Assembly (NCBI RefSeq): GCF_036568425.1
Contig: NZ_DATCSO010000081.1
Location: 1-64,000 of the forward strand
Length of the DNA: 64,000 nt
From: Salegentibacter sp036568425
Lineage (GTDB): Bacteria > Bacteroidota > Bacteroidia > Flavobacteriales > Flavobacteriaceae
Direction of reading: 5' to 3'
Both the position numbers and the translations under genes were made by a program. This document shows, piece after piece, positions 24,739-33,935 of the stretch (positions within the stretch are counted from its first letter, which is position 1; each line of letters begins with the position of its first letter). The notes beneath the pieces were generated by a model, which had not been told where the DNA came from, made no database searches, and worked only from the letters and a program-made list of their open reading frames with translations.

Positions 24739-24982
24739 TTTCTAAAGTTTCTAACTTTCTTGAGTCTTTTATTAGCGCTTTAAAATTTTTAAAGTCCTTA
24801 ATTTCAGAAGAAAAATTTCACTACTATTACAGCTTTATTTAAAAACTGTGTTTTTGGTATTTCTTTATGCTGAAATCCCAGGAACCCTAATTTTGTAATG
24901 AATAAAAAGCTTCCGCCCAGGCGGGAATGACTAAAATAACAGATTTCTGCCTTTGCGGAAATGACTAAAAACAGTGTACTGA
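24739..24982. other. Intergenic region holding a degenerate direct repeat
   Basis: No gene is visible. The left part is AT-rich with no clear terminator; the right part contains two 27-bp repeat copies, listed separately. Confidence 0.6.
24910..24970 (+). repeat. Two copies of a 27-bp REP-like element
   Basis: Copies at 24910-24936 and 24944-24970 share 21 of 27 bases and both end in AATGACTAAAA. Each contains a small inverted repeat of the form TTCCGCC-n-GGCGGAA. The second copy ends 12 bp before the start of the downstream gene, so it lies in its leader or promoter. The form resembles dispersed intergenic repeats of flavobacterial genomes, but other genomic copies cannot be checked here. 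Confidence 0.6.
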
Positions 24983-26041
24983 ATGATCAACCTTTTTAAC
25001 GCTCAAATTGAATCGCTTTCTATTCACCGGGTAGGAAATAAAAGCAGAAACGAGAATATTTTTTTGTCGGCGGCGCCATATCAGTTAAACGATGAGATCA
25101 TGCCCCTCATCAAGGAATATTTCCTTAAACCCTTTAGAGAAAAAGAAGAGAATTATTTCAATTTTGCGCACGAAGCAGATATAGAGTTCAACGAACTCTA
25201 TAATATGGCCAATGCCATCTTCGACGATCCTTCGGGGATCCATGAGGTTTCCAAAAAAATAACCACCTTGCTTTTTGAACAATCCTCGCATCCGCACATA
25301 AAAAGCGGAGAGGTATATGTGGTTTATTTTGAAAACATGCAGCTGGACAATGAAAAGGTTTCAGCCATCGGGATCTTCAAATCGGAGCTCAAACACGATT
25401 TCCTTCAATTTGAAGAAAAAGGAAGTATCCTGGATATGATCGTTCAGCAAGGAATAAACCTCAACAAACTGGACAAAGGCGCCCTTATTTTCAATAAAAA
25501 CAGGGCTGAAGGCTACAAGATCCTTTCAGTAGATTCCAATAAATACGACACCAAATACTGGCTGGAAAATTTCCTTGGAGTAGATGTGATGCGTGATGAA
25601 AATTACAACACCAAAAGCTACCTGAATTTCTGTAAGAATTTTGCCAAGGATGTTGTTCTGCCTGCTGAAGACAAAAAAGAAGAGGTTATGTTTATGAACC
25701 GAAGTATGGATTATTTCGCTAAAAACGATGACTTCGAAGAAAGCAATTTTCTTAATTCTGTAATCGACAATCCTGATCTTTTACCTGAATTTCAACATTA
25801 TAAAACAGAGAAAGCGCCAAAATATAAAATAGAAGATCTCACGGAGTTTCCTATTGCCAATAAAGCAGTAACCGATGCTCGCAAAAAGATTAAAAATATC
25901 ATTAATCTCGATACCAATATCCAGATCAAGATGGACTTTGTAAATGCCGAATCGGCAGATAAATTTGTAGAAAAAGGCTGGGATGAAGAAAAACAGATGT
26001 ACTATTACCTTGTTTATTTCAACAAAGAGGAGAAAAGCTAA
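24983..26041 (+). CDS. Nucleoid-associated protein (NdpA/YejK-like)
   Basis: A 352-residue protein of the 37-kDa nucleoid-associated family. Evidence is the N-terminal AQIESLSIHRVGNKS, the mid-region SGEVYVVYFENM and SAIGIFKSELKHDFLQ, and NKNRAEGYKILSVDS, with overall length like YejK (about 335). It likely binds the chromosome in the cytoplasm; biochemical function poorly known. It ends at a strong terminator. Confidence 0.82.
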   Translation: MINLFNAQIESLSIHRVGNKSRNENIFLSAAPYQLNDEIMPLIKEYFLKPFREKEENYFNFAHEADIEFNELYNMANAIFDDPSGIHEVSKKITTLLFEQSSHPHIKSGEVYVVYFENMQLDNEKVSAIGIFKSELKHDFLQFEEKGSILDMIVQQGINLNKLDKGALIFNKNRAEGYKILSVDSNKYDTKYWLENFLGVDVMRDENYNTKSYLNFCKNFAKDVVLPAEDKKEEVMFMNRSMDYFAKNDDFEESNFLNSVIDNPDLLPEFQHYKTEKAPKYKIEDLTEFPIANKAVTDARKKIKNIINLDTNIQIKMDFVNAESADKFVEKGWDEEKQMYYYLVYFNKEEKS

Positions 26042-26044
26042 AGT

Positions 26045-26070
26045 AAAAAGGGACTGCAAGGTCCCTTTTT
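26045..26070. terminator. Terminator after the nucleoid-associated protein gene
   Basis: AAAAAGGGAC-TGCAAG-GTCCCTTTTTTT: an intact hairpin with a T-run on the plus strand and an A-run that would also serve the convergent gene ending at 26075. Confidence 0.85.
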
Positions 26071-26074
26071 TTAT

Positions 26075-27142
26075 TTAATCCTGTAGCAGACGTTTCATAT
26101 TAACATTCTCATAATTCCGCATCACAAAATCCAGCGCGGTACGCAGAATTTGCCCCATTGTATTGGCTCGTTTAAACTTCATATCGTTAGTGTACTTATA
26201 AAGATCTTTACGAAGTTGTTTCACATTCTGCTGAGTGGAAACATGGTCATTTATCATACATCTAATTAATTCCTTATAACGCTGTCTTGTATTGATCATT
26301 CTTTTAGCCAGCAGAGAGCGCTCTTCTTTTCTATACTGTTCGATGGAAGATTCCTGTAATTTTTCCTGAACAAGTTTCACCATGGTGTAATTCTCTTTAA
26401 AAAACTGGGGTCGGTAAACCTTTAAATTCCCTTCAAAACATTGTTGATCGAAATCTATGGCTCTAATCTGGTATTCCACGTGGTCAAAATCGTGGGTTGG
26501 AATCACCACATAATTATAAGATCTCATGTCTCCCAGCAATCTTACGGTACAACGTTCATTAAACTTCACAAACTGTTTTGCAATTTGTGTTTGCGCACGG
26601 TTATCGCAGGCCGGCAAATGTTCTTCAATAAATACATCCCCGGGAATCCCGGCTATATGTTCTTCAATTAAAGTGTCTTTATAAACCAGAAAATTAATAC
26701 GGTGGGGTGAAAGCAAATGTTCAAATTCAAGCCCGTAGATTCTGGAAGCATCAGCTTTTTTTACATAAAAATAGGTGAAACTGTCATTCAGAATATTACG
26801 TACCCGCACCCTGAATGGTTTTGAATTTCCGAAGGTGCAGTAATCTATAGCATCAATATTAAGGAATTCCAGCGAATCGTCACTTCCATCAGAATGAAGG
26901 ATGGTATAAACCTGTTTCAGGCTTTCATCAATTTCGGTTCGCTCGTGATCTTCATAATAACAACGTACCCAGAATGTATCCTGTTCGTGCTGATCGTAAA
27001 CTACAATAGATCCCGAAAACCGCAAAAGATCATCATAAAATACGGGGATTTTTGTGTTTCGGTTATGCTTTGCGAGGTAACGATTAAATCTTTCATTTAC
27101 AGGAAAAGAGGGTTTCTTCCTTGACATTAATTTTTGTTCCAT
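26075..27142 (-). CDS. Conserved hypothetical protein, 355 residues
   Basis: A cytoplasmic protein with no signal or membrane segment. An N-terminal half rich in beta strands (FSGSIVVYDQ, RVRVRNIL) is followed by YVVIPTHDFDHVEYQIRAIDFDQQ, whose DFDH and IDFDQQ resemble the catalytic/metal loops of a kinase-like fold (HxN/DFD), and then by a basic helical tail. The family may be the one catalogued as DUF6638, but I am not certain. Two ATGs (27142 and 27127) are possible starts. The kinase-like reading is weak inference. Confidence 0.6.
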   Translation of the reverse strand: MEQKLMSRKKPSFPVNERFNRYLAKHNRNTKIPVFYDDLLRFSGSIVVYDQHEQDTFWVRCYYEDHERTEIDESLKQVYTILHSDGSDDSLEFLNIDAIDYCTFGNSKPFRVRVRNILNDSFTYFYVKKADASRIYGLEFEHLLSPHRINFLVYKDTLIEEHIAGIPGDVFIEEHLPACDNRAQTQIAKQFVKFNERCTVRLLGDMRSYNYVVIPTHDFDHVEYQIRAIDFDQQCFEGNLKVYRPQFFKENYTMVKLVQEKLQESSIEQYRKEERSLLAKRMINTRQRYKELIRCMINDHVSTQQNVKQLRKDLYKYTNDMKFKRANTMGQILRTALDFVMRNYENVNMKRLLQD

Positions 27143-27235
27143 TCTGGCTCTCCTTTTTTCAAAAATAAGCTATCTGTCCTGAACTCTGTAACAAAAGCTT
27201 ATCTTAGTAGTCATATTACAAATATTTCTTCAATT

Positions 27236-28141
27236 TTGGAAACAATTCTAAAAATAAGCCAGCTTACCAAGAAATTTGGTTCCCTCACTGCAGTTGATCA
27301 ACTTTCCTTTAGTATTCAAAGAGGGAATGTATACGGGATTTTAGGCCCGAACGGGAGTGGGAAATCCACTACCCTGGGAATGATTCTTAATGTGGTAAAT
27401 AAAACCAGCGGTAGTTTCTCCTGGTTTGAAGGTTTCGAATCTACTCACGAGGCGCTTAAAAAAGTAGGAGCTATTATTGAACATCCCAATTTCTATCCTT
27501 ATATGACAGCTGTTCATAACCTGGAACTGGTCTGTAAGATAAAAGGGGTGAATAAGGGAAAGATAGAAGAAAAACTTGAGCTTGTTGGCTTACTGGACAG
27601 GAAAGACAGCAAATTCAAAACATTTTCCCTGGGGATGAAACAACGTCTGGCAATCGCCTCAGCCCTACTAAATGATCCTGAAATCCTTATTCTGGATGAA
27701 CCTACTAATGGACTTGACCCCGAGGGAATTCATCAAATCAGGGAGATTATTAGAAAGATCGCTGCCGGAGGAACTACAATTTTACTGGCCTCTCACCTTT
27801 TGGACGAAGTTGAAAAAGTATGTTCTCACGTGGTAATTATCAGAAAAGGAAAAAAATTATACAGCGGGCCGGTAGATGGAATTAATGCCAGCCATGGCTT
27901 TTTTGAGCTGAAAGCCAAAAACAAGGATTTTCTTATCCAAATCCTGGAAGGAAATCCTCATATCTCAAAAGTATCAGAAAAAAATGGCCTGGTTACCGCA
28001 ATTCTTGCTGAACCCATGGAGCCAGAAACCATAAACGAATACATTTTTGAAAAAGGTCTTTCTCTATCTTATTTGGTAAAACGCCGCGAAAGCCTGGAAG
28101 AACAGTTTCTGGAATTAACTAAACAAACTCATTCTGCTTAA
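27236..28141 (+). CDS. ABC transporter ATP-binding protein, TTG start
   Basis: A 301-residue ATPase of the ABC-2/drug-exporter (CcmA, DrrA-like) type. Walker A GPNGSGKST, signature SLGMKQRLA, Walker B LILDEPTNGLDP and the H-loop ASHLLDE are intact, with a C-terminal domain typical of bacitracin/lantibiotic-type exporters. The open frame begins earlier at an ATG (27134) inside the divergent gene, but homology to the family starts at the TTG at 27236 (METILKISQLTKKFG). It pairs with the permease 2 bp downstream. Confidence 0.88.
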   Translation: METILKISQLTKKFGSLTAVDQLSFSIQRGNVYGILGPNGSGKSTTLGMILNVVNKTSGSFSWFEGFESTHEALKKVGAIIEHPNFYPYMTAVHNLELVCKIKGVNKGKIEEKLELVGLLDRKDSKFKTFSLGMKQRLAIASALLNDPEILILDEPTNGLDPEGIHQIREIIRKIAAGGTTILLASHLLDEVEKVCSHVVIIRKGKKLYSGPVDGINASHGFFELKAKNKDFLIQILEGNPHISKVSEKNGLVTAILAEPMEPETINEYIFEKGLSLSYLVKRRESLEEQFLELTKQTHSA

Positions 28142-28143
28142 TT

Positions 28144-28980
28144 ATGTTACGATTATTAGACATAGAATTTCATAAGTTAAGGTACAGCCGGTCTGCAAAA
28201 ATTCTGGTGTTTTCTTATTTTATTCTGCTAAGTTTTATCGCTTTGATCGCTTCAATAGAGTTCAATATAGGAAGTCTGGAATTCAGGGTTGCAGATCAGG
28301 GAATATTTAATTTCCCGTTTATTTGGCATTTCAACGCCTATATCGCGTCCTTTTTGAAATTATTCCTGGCGATAGTTATCGTCTCAATGATCTCCAATGA
28401 ATATAGTAACCGTACTTTAAAACAGAATTTGATAGATGGTCTAAGTAAAAAGGAGTTCATTAGCTCAAAGTTTCTTACTGTACTGGTTTTTTCCATAGCC
28501 TCTACTCTTTTCTTGTTTTTTCTGTCTCTTATCCTCGGGTTCTCTTTTTCAGATTATACCGAAGCTTCCATCATATTTTCAAACTTGGAATATTTGCTTG
28601 CCTATTTTATAAATCTCACCGGTTTTTTTGCTTTCTGTATGTTCGCAGGAATGCTTATCAAAAGATCTGCTTTTGCCCTGGGATTTATTTTTATATGGTG
28701 GGTTTTGGAAAATGTGGCTTACGGAATCATGAAATGGCGCCTGTTCCGTGATTCAGAAGTCGCCGATAAAATTGCCGCTTTTTTTCCTTTAGAAGCCATG
28801 AGCAAGCTTCTTGTAGAACCTTTTAGCCGACTTGGAGCCGTCCAAATGGCAGCCACCCAAATGGGCTCTGATATTGAAAAAGATTATGCGGTACACTTCA
28901 CCAATATTCTAATTGTGGTTGTTTGGACGGTAATTTTTGTCTTTCTATCGTATAAATTATTAAAGAAGCGGGATTTATAA
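28144..28980 (+). CDS. ABC-2 type transporter permease
   Basis: A 278-residue membrane protein with about six transmembrane helices and the ABC-2 layout: MLRLLDIEFHKLRYSRSA at the cytoplasmic N-terminus, SNEYSNRTLKQNLIDGLSKKEF (split: SNEYSNRTLKQ and NLIDGLSKKEF) as the coupling loop, and a last helix before KKRDL. It is the partner of the ATPase immediately upstream. Substrate unknown. Confidence 0.85.
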   Translation: MLRLLDIEFHKLRYSRSAKILVFSYFILLSFIALIASIEFNIGSLEFRVADQGIFNFPFIWHFNAYIASFLKLFLAIVIVSMISNEYSNRTLKQNLIDGLSKKEFISSKFLTVLVFSIASTLFLFFLSLILGFSFSDYTEASIIFSNLEYLLAYFINLTGFFAFCMFAGMLIKRSAFALGFIFIWWVLENVAYGIMKWRLFRDSEVADKIAAFFPLEAMSKLLVEPFSRLGAVQMAATQMGSDIEKDYAVHFTNILIVVVWTVIFVFLSYKLLKKRDL

Positions 28981-29004
28981 TACATTGGGGAACACAACAT
29001 TAAA

Positions 29005-31758
29005 ATGAAGTCTTCCCTATATTTGCTGTTTATTATTTCTCTGGTGTTTTTCCAGCCGGTCATGGCTCAACGGGAAGCGGCCAACTGGTATTTTGGTGAC
29101 CGGGCCGGGCTTGATTTCAACTCTGGCGTGCCTGTAAGTCAAACCGGGAATCTTCAAACCGTAGAAGGATGTGCCACTATTTCAGACCGATTAGGGAACT
29201 TGCTCTTTTATACCGATGGAATCCAGGTTTATGATCGCCAGCATAATAGGATGCCTAATGGCTATGGCCTTAAAGGGAATGTTTCCAGCACACAATCAGC
29301 TATTATTATTCCCAAACCAGCAAATCCCGGCAAATATTACATATTCACGGTAGATAAACCAGATTATTACCAAATAGAAGACGATCCCATAGAAGGTGTT
29401 AACTATACCGAGATAGATATGTCACTAAACAACGGATTTGGAGATGTAGTCTCAGGGAGAAAAAATATTCACCTTATCACTTATAATCCTAATGATGCTA
29501 CCGAAAATGAATTTAAAAATTCAGAAAAAATTTCTTCAGTAAACCACGCAGATGGAAGCTCATTTTGGGTAGTTACCCAGTTCATAGATCAGTTTTTTGC
29601 ATTCAAGGTGAGTGCCCAGGGGGTGAATAACACTCCGGTAGTTTCTACAACCCCAAATTCGGTTCCTCCCAGGCTGGATGAAAACAATATAAATGTCACG
29701 GCAATTGGTTATCTCAAGATCTCTCCTGATGCAAAGATGATAGCTTCTGTAAATAGCTCTACTGCCCTGGGCAGTCCCCGTACCGGCACAAAAAAATCGG
29801 GAAAAGTATTTTTATACCAATTTGATAATTTAACCGGGAGAGTTAGTAATGAACAGGTTTTACTGGTAGACTCCTATCCTTATGGAGTAGAATTCTCTCC
29901 AAAATCAACCAAGCTATATGTTACCGCAAATAACTATAATGAGAAAGATGTTTTATTAAACAGCGATCTTTACCAGTTTGACCTGGAAAGCAACAATATT
30001 GCTAACTCCCGTAAGACTGTAGCCAGAACCAATAATGTCGCCGGAGCGCTTCAACTGGCAATAGACGGAAGGATCTACCGCGCCGGTTATCCTGTTTTTG
30101 AACAGAGACACCGATTTATGTCTGTTATAAAGAACCCGGAAGCTGCAATTAATTCCGTTAATTACGATCACAATAGTATTGAAATAAGACCCGGCGTGGT
30201 TAAACTTGGGCTTCCTCCATTTATACAATCACTGTTTCTTACCAATTTTGATTTTAAAAACCTTTGTCTTGGTGATACCACCGAATTTTTTATTACCAGT
30301 GATGAACCTTTTGATTCGGTTAGTTGGGATTTTGGAGACGGAAATTTCTCCAATTCTGAAGCCCCTAAACATACTTACGCTTCCCCGGGAAGTTATGTGG
30401 TAAGCTTAACCAAGTATATAGATGGTGAAGCTCTGGATCCTATCCGAAAGGAAATTTTCATCGCTGAAGTTCCCGCTATAAGAGGCAAATATGAACTGGT
30501 ACAATGCGATTCAGGAGAAGATACTAAGGATGGGATTGCGATCTTTAATCTTCAGCAGGCTAAAGCCCCTTTAACTTACGACAATCCTAATACCCAGGCA
30601 TTCTTTTATGAAGATTACCAAACCGCGGTGAACGATACCTTAAACCAACTGGCCATTGATGATTTTTACACAAACCAAAGGCCTGGACAAGTAGTCTACG
30701 CTAAGATCAATCAATTCAACTCGGAGTGTTTTGATATTGCTGAAGTCACTTTAAAAACAAAACCAACCATTGATATGTCTCCGTCTCCCGCACAAGGTTG
30801 TGACCTGGGGGATGGAACAGCTGAATTTAATCTGGAAAGAATACGCCAGAACATTATTGCTGACCTGAATTTACCTGCCGGAATTGACATAAGCTTCCAT
30901 CAGGATGAAGACGAAGCGGCAATAGGTCAGAATCCCCTGCCTAATTTACATATTTCTAAAGCGGGAACCTTATACCTGCGTGCCGATCATCAAAACATTT
31001 GTTACGGTTTTGGTAGTATGGAGATGGAAGTCAATCCATTTCCTGAAGTTGAACAGATAACCGAATTAAATGTGTGTGCTTCAGCATTTCCTTTGGAAAT
31101 TTTCCCGAATATAAGCCTTCCTGATAAAGCAGATTTTAGTTTTTACTGGGAGGATGGAAACATCGGTGAAACCCTGACTATAAATGGGCCAGGCATTTAT
31201 TCTGTAGAGATTATTGATAACAATATTGGATGTGGAAGAACCGTGTCTTTTGAAGTTGCCGAGCTCTCCAGCCCATCAATCCAGGATATCGAAATTGAAA
31301 GTCAGGGAGACAAAAGTACGCTTAGGGTAATTTACACTTCAGACACTCCCACTTCCTTTTCTTTGGATGACATTAACGGCCCTTTTCAGGACAGTCCTGA
31401 ATTCCGGAATGTACCAGGTGGCCCCCACGTGGTTTATGCCAAAAACACCGATAATTGTGGAATTGTGCTAAAAGAGGTCCTGGTTTTTGGGTTTCCAAGG
31501 TTTTTCACTCCCAACAATGATGGATACAACGATAGCTGGAAACCATATCAGATTCAGGACCCTCAATATCGCATTAAAAGCATCCATATTTTTGACCGCT
31601 ACGGAAAACTGATAAAGGAGCTTGACCCGGATGGGATTGGTTGGGACGGGACTTATAATGGCAGCGATATGCCTTCAGATGATTATTGGTTTAAGATCAG
31701 TCTTGAAAACGGCCGGGAATTCAAGGATCACTTTAGCCTGAAACGGGAAAGAAAATAG
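29005..31758 (+). CDS. Large secreted surface protein with PKD domain and T9SS type B C-terminal domain
   Basis: A 917-residue exported protein (signal peptide ending near VMAQ). Residues 25-410 look like a beta-propeller (AANWYFGDRAGLDF, GCATISDRLGNLLFYTDG). A PKD domain is at about 435-475 (SVSWDFGDG, HTYASPGSY), followed by Ig-like repeats. The end is a gliding-motility-associated C-terminal signal: FTPNNDGYNDSWKP, IFDRYGKLIKEL, GWDGTYNG and PSDDYWF. This is the type B sorting signal of the type IX secretion system; the protein is exported to the surface, possibly an adhesin. Confidence 0.9.
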   Translation: MKSSLYLLFIISLVFFQPVMAQREAANWYFGDRAGLDFNSGVPVSQTGNLQTVEGCATISDRLGNLLFYTDGIQVYDRQHNRMPNGYGLKGNVSSTQSAIIIPKPANPGKYYIFTVDKPDYYQIEDDPIEGVNYTEIDMSLNNGFGDVVSGRKNIHLITYNPNDATENEFKNSEKISSVNHADGSSFWVVTQFIDQFFAFKVSAQGVNNTPVVSTTPNSVPPRLDENNINVTAIGYLKISPDAKMIASVNSSTALGSPRTGTKKSGKVFLYQFDNLTGRVSNEQVLLVDSYPYGVEFSPKSTKLYVTANNYNEKDVLLNSDLYQFDLESNNIANSRKTVARTNNVAGALQLAIDGRIYRAGYPVFEQRHRFMSVIKNPEAAINSVNYDHNSIEIRPGVVKLGLPPFIQSLFLTNFDFKNLCLGDTTEFFITSDEPFDSVSWDFGDGNFSNSEAPKHTYASPGSYVVSLTKYIDGEALDPIRKEIFIAEVPAIRGKYELVQCDSGEDTKDGIAIFNLQQAKAPLTYDNPNTQAFFYEDYQTAVNDTLNQLAIDDFYTNQRPGQVVYAKINQFNSECFDIAEVTLKTKPTIDMSPSPAQGCDLGDGTAEFNLERIRQNIIADLNLPAGIDISFHQDEDEAAIGQNPLPNLHISKAGTLYLRADHQNICYGFGSMEMEVNPFPEVEQITELNVCASAFPLEIFPNISLPDKADFSFYWEDGNIGETLTINGPGIYSVEIIDNNIGCGRTVSFEVAELSSPSIQDIEIESQGDKSTLRVIYTSDTPTSFSLDDINGPFQDSPEFRNVPGGPHVVYAKNTDNCGIVLKEVLVFGFPRFFTPNNDGYNDSWKPYQIQDPQYRIKSIHIFDRYGKLIKELDPDGIGWDGTYNGSDMPSDDYWFKISLENGREFKDHFSLKRERK

Positions 31759-31821
31759 CATTTTCTGAGTTTAAAAGGTATGATAATTGCGTGTGTCGAA
31801 GAGCTATAGCTAAAGAAATTT

Positions 31822-33825
31822 ATGAAATTCAATATACAATCTGATTACAAACCAACCGGAGACCAACCGGAAGCCATACGCCAACTGGTAGAAGGAATTA
31901 ACAAGAATGACCGTTACCAAACGCTTCTTGGCGTGACCGGATCGGGTAAAACGTTTAGCATGGCCAATGTGGTGCAGGAGGTTCAAAAACCAACCCTGGT
32001 TCTTGCCCACAACAAAACCCTGGCCGCCCAGCTTTATTCAGAATTCAAGCAGTTTTTCCCCGATAACGCGGTAGAGTATTTTGTTAGTTATTATGATTAT
32101 TATCAGCCAGAAGCTTTTATTCCTTCTTCGGGCACGTATATAGAAAAAGATCTTTCGATCAATGAAGAGATCGAGAAACTTCGCCTAAGTACTACTTCCT
32201 CACTATTAAGCGGAAGAAGAGATGTACTGGTAGTAGCTTCGGTATCCTGTTTGTATGGTATCGGGAACCCGGTGGAGTTTCGCAAAAACGTGGTTTCTAT
32301 TGAAAGGGATATGAATATTTCCCGCACAAAATTATTGCATCAGTTGGTACAAAGCCTGTATTCCCGGACAGAAGCTGAATTCTCCCATGGAAATTTCAGA
32401 ATAAAAGGAGATACCGTAGATGTTTACCCGAGTTATGCGGATAATGCTTTCAGAATACATTTTTTTGGGGATGAGATTGAAGAAATTGAGGCTTTCGATC
32501 CCGGCACCAATGACGTGATAGAGAAATATGAACGCCTGAATATATATCCCGCAAATATGTTTGTGACTTCACCCGATGTGTTACAAGGTGCGATTCATCA
32601 GATTCAGGATGACCTGGTTAAACAAGTAGATTACTTCAGGGATATTGGAAAGCACCTGGAAGCCAAGCGTCTAGATGAGAGAACAAATTTCGACCTCGAA
32701 ATGATTCGGGAATTGGGGTATTGTTCCGGGATTGAAAATTATTCAAGGTATTTGGACGGTAGGAAGCCCGGTACACGCCCTTTCTGTCTTTTAGATTATT
32801 TCCCCGATGATTATTTAATGGTAGTAGACGAAAGTCACGTAACTATTCCACAGGTACATGCGATGTATGGTGGGGACCGTTCCCGAAAGGAAACCCTGGT
32901 AGATTATGGGTTTAGACTGCCGGCAGCGATGGATAACAGACCATTAAAATTTGAAGAATTTGAAGCTTTGCAAAATCAGGTGGTTTACGTTAGTGCCACG
33001 CCCGCCGATTACGAACTTCAGAAATCTGAAGGGGTTTATGTGGAACAGGTAATACGTCCCACCGGGTTGCTGGATCCGGTAATTGAAGTGCGGCCAAGTT
33101 TAAATCAAATCGATGATCTGGTTGAGGAAATTCATGTACGTGTAGAAAAAGATGAGCGCATCCTGGTAACCACGCTAACCAAACGAATGGCAGAGGAGCT
33201 AACAAAATATTTAACCCGAATCGATATCCGCTGTCGTTATATACACTCTGATGTTGATACCCTGGAGCGGGTAGAAATTATGCAGGATCTGAGAAAAGGT
33301 ATTTTTGATGTCCTGATTGGAGTTAACCTTCTTCGGGAGGGTCTGGACCTTCCGGAAGTTTCCCTGGTCGCCATAATAGATGCTGATAAAGAAGGTTTTC
33401 TTCGCAGTAATCGTTCTCTAACCCAAACCGTTGGCCGTGCTGCCCGGCACGTAGAAGGAAAGGCAATTCTATATGCTGATAAAATAACTGACAGTATGCA
33501 AAAAACCATAGAACAAACCAATTACCGCCGGGAAAAACAAATTGCGTACAACAAGAAACATAATATCACCCCTACCCCGCTGGTTAAAAAGATAGATAGT
33601 GCTTTGGTAAAGCAGAAGCTAGATGTATATGATTATGAAAAACCAATAACCACAAAGGCTGCCGAAGCAGAAATGGCCTATCTTACCAAACCTCAGCTGG
33701 ACAAAAAAATAAAGGAAAAACGCAAGGCTATGGAGACCGCGGCTAAAGACCTTGATTTTATGGAAGCCGCCAGATTAAGAGATGAAATAAAAGCTTTACA
33801 GGAAAAAGCAAAGGAAAAGGCCTGA
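31822..33825 (+). CDS. uvrB: UvrABC system protein B
   Basis: A 667-residue nucleotide excision repair helicase. Walker A GVTGSGKT is at 37-44, the damage-verifying beta-hairpin region FVSYYDYYQPEAF is present, with DESHVTIPQ (Walker B), the RPTGLLDP domain and ILVTTLTKRM, and a C-terminal UVR domain (MEAARLRDEIKAL) that binds UvrC. Complete. Transcribed alone, no clear terminator. Confidence 0.97.
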   Translation: MKFNIQSDYKPTGDQPEAIRQLVEGINKNDRYQTLLGVTGSGKTFSMANVVQEVQKPTLVLAHNKTLAAQLYSEFKQFFPDNAVEYFVSYYDYYQPEAFIPSSGTYIEKDLSINEEIEKLRLSTTSSLLSGRRDVLVVASVSCLYGIGNPVEFRKNVVSIERDMNISRTKLLHQLVQSLYSRTEAEFSHGNFRIKGDTVDVYPSYADNAFRIHFFGDEIEEIEAFDPGTNDVIEKYERLNIYPANMFVTSPDVLQGAIHQIQDDLVKQVDYFRDIGKHLEAKRLDERTNFDLEMIRELGYCSGIENYSRYLDGRKPGTRPFCLLDYFPDDYLMVVDESHVTIPQVHAMYGGDRSRKETLVDYGFRLPAAMDNRPLKFEEFEALQNQVVYVSATPADYELQKSEGVYVEQVIRPTGLLDPVIEVRPSLNQIDDLVEEIHVRVEKDERILVTTLTKRMAEELTKYLTRIDIRCRYIHSDVDTLERVEIMQDLRKGIFDVLIGVNLLREGLDLPEVSLVAIIDADKEGFLRSNRSLTQTVGRAARHVEGKAILYADKITDSMQKTIEQTNYRREKQIAYNKKHNITPTPLVKKIDSALVKQKLDVYDYEKPITTKAAEAEMAYLTKPQLDKKIKEKRKAMETAAKDLDFMEAARLRDEIKALQEKAKEKA

Positions 33826-33935
33826 TCCAGTAGGGGTTTTCAAGTAAATTTCGTTTTTTAAAAAGCGGTTTTGGATTTTAGTCTATTTTTAAATTCTCCA
33901 TAGCACTTTAGCGAACTTTTCAAATCCTAAACAAA

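Noticed and set aside
27134..27235. N-terminal extension of the ABC ATPase
   Set aside because: Overlaps the divergent gene and lacks family similarity; the TTG at 27236 gives the conserved N-terminus.
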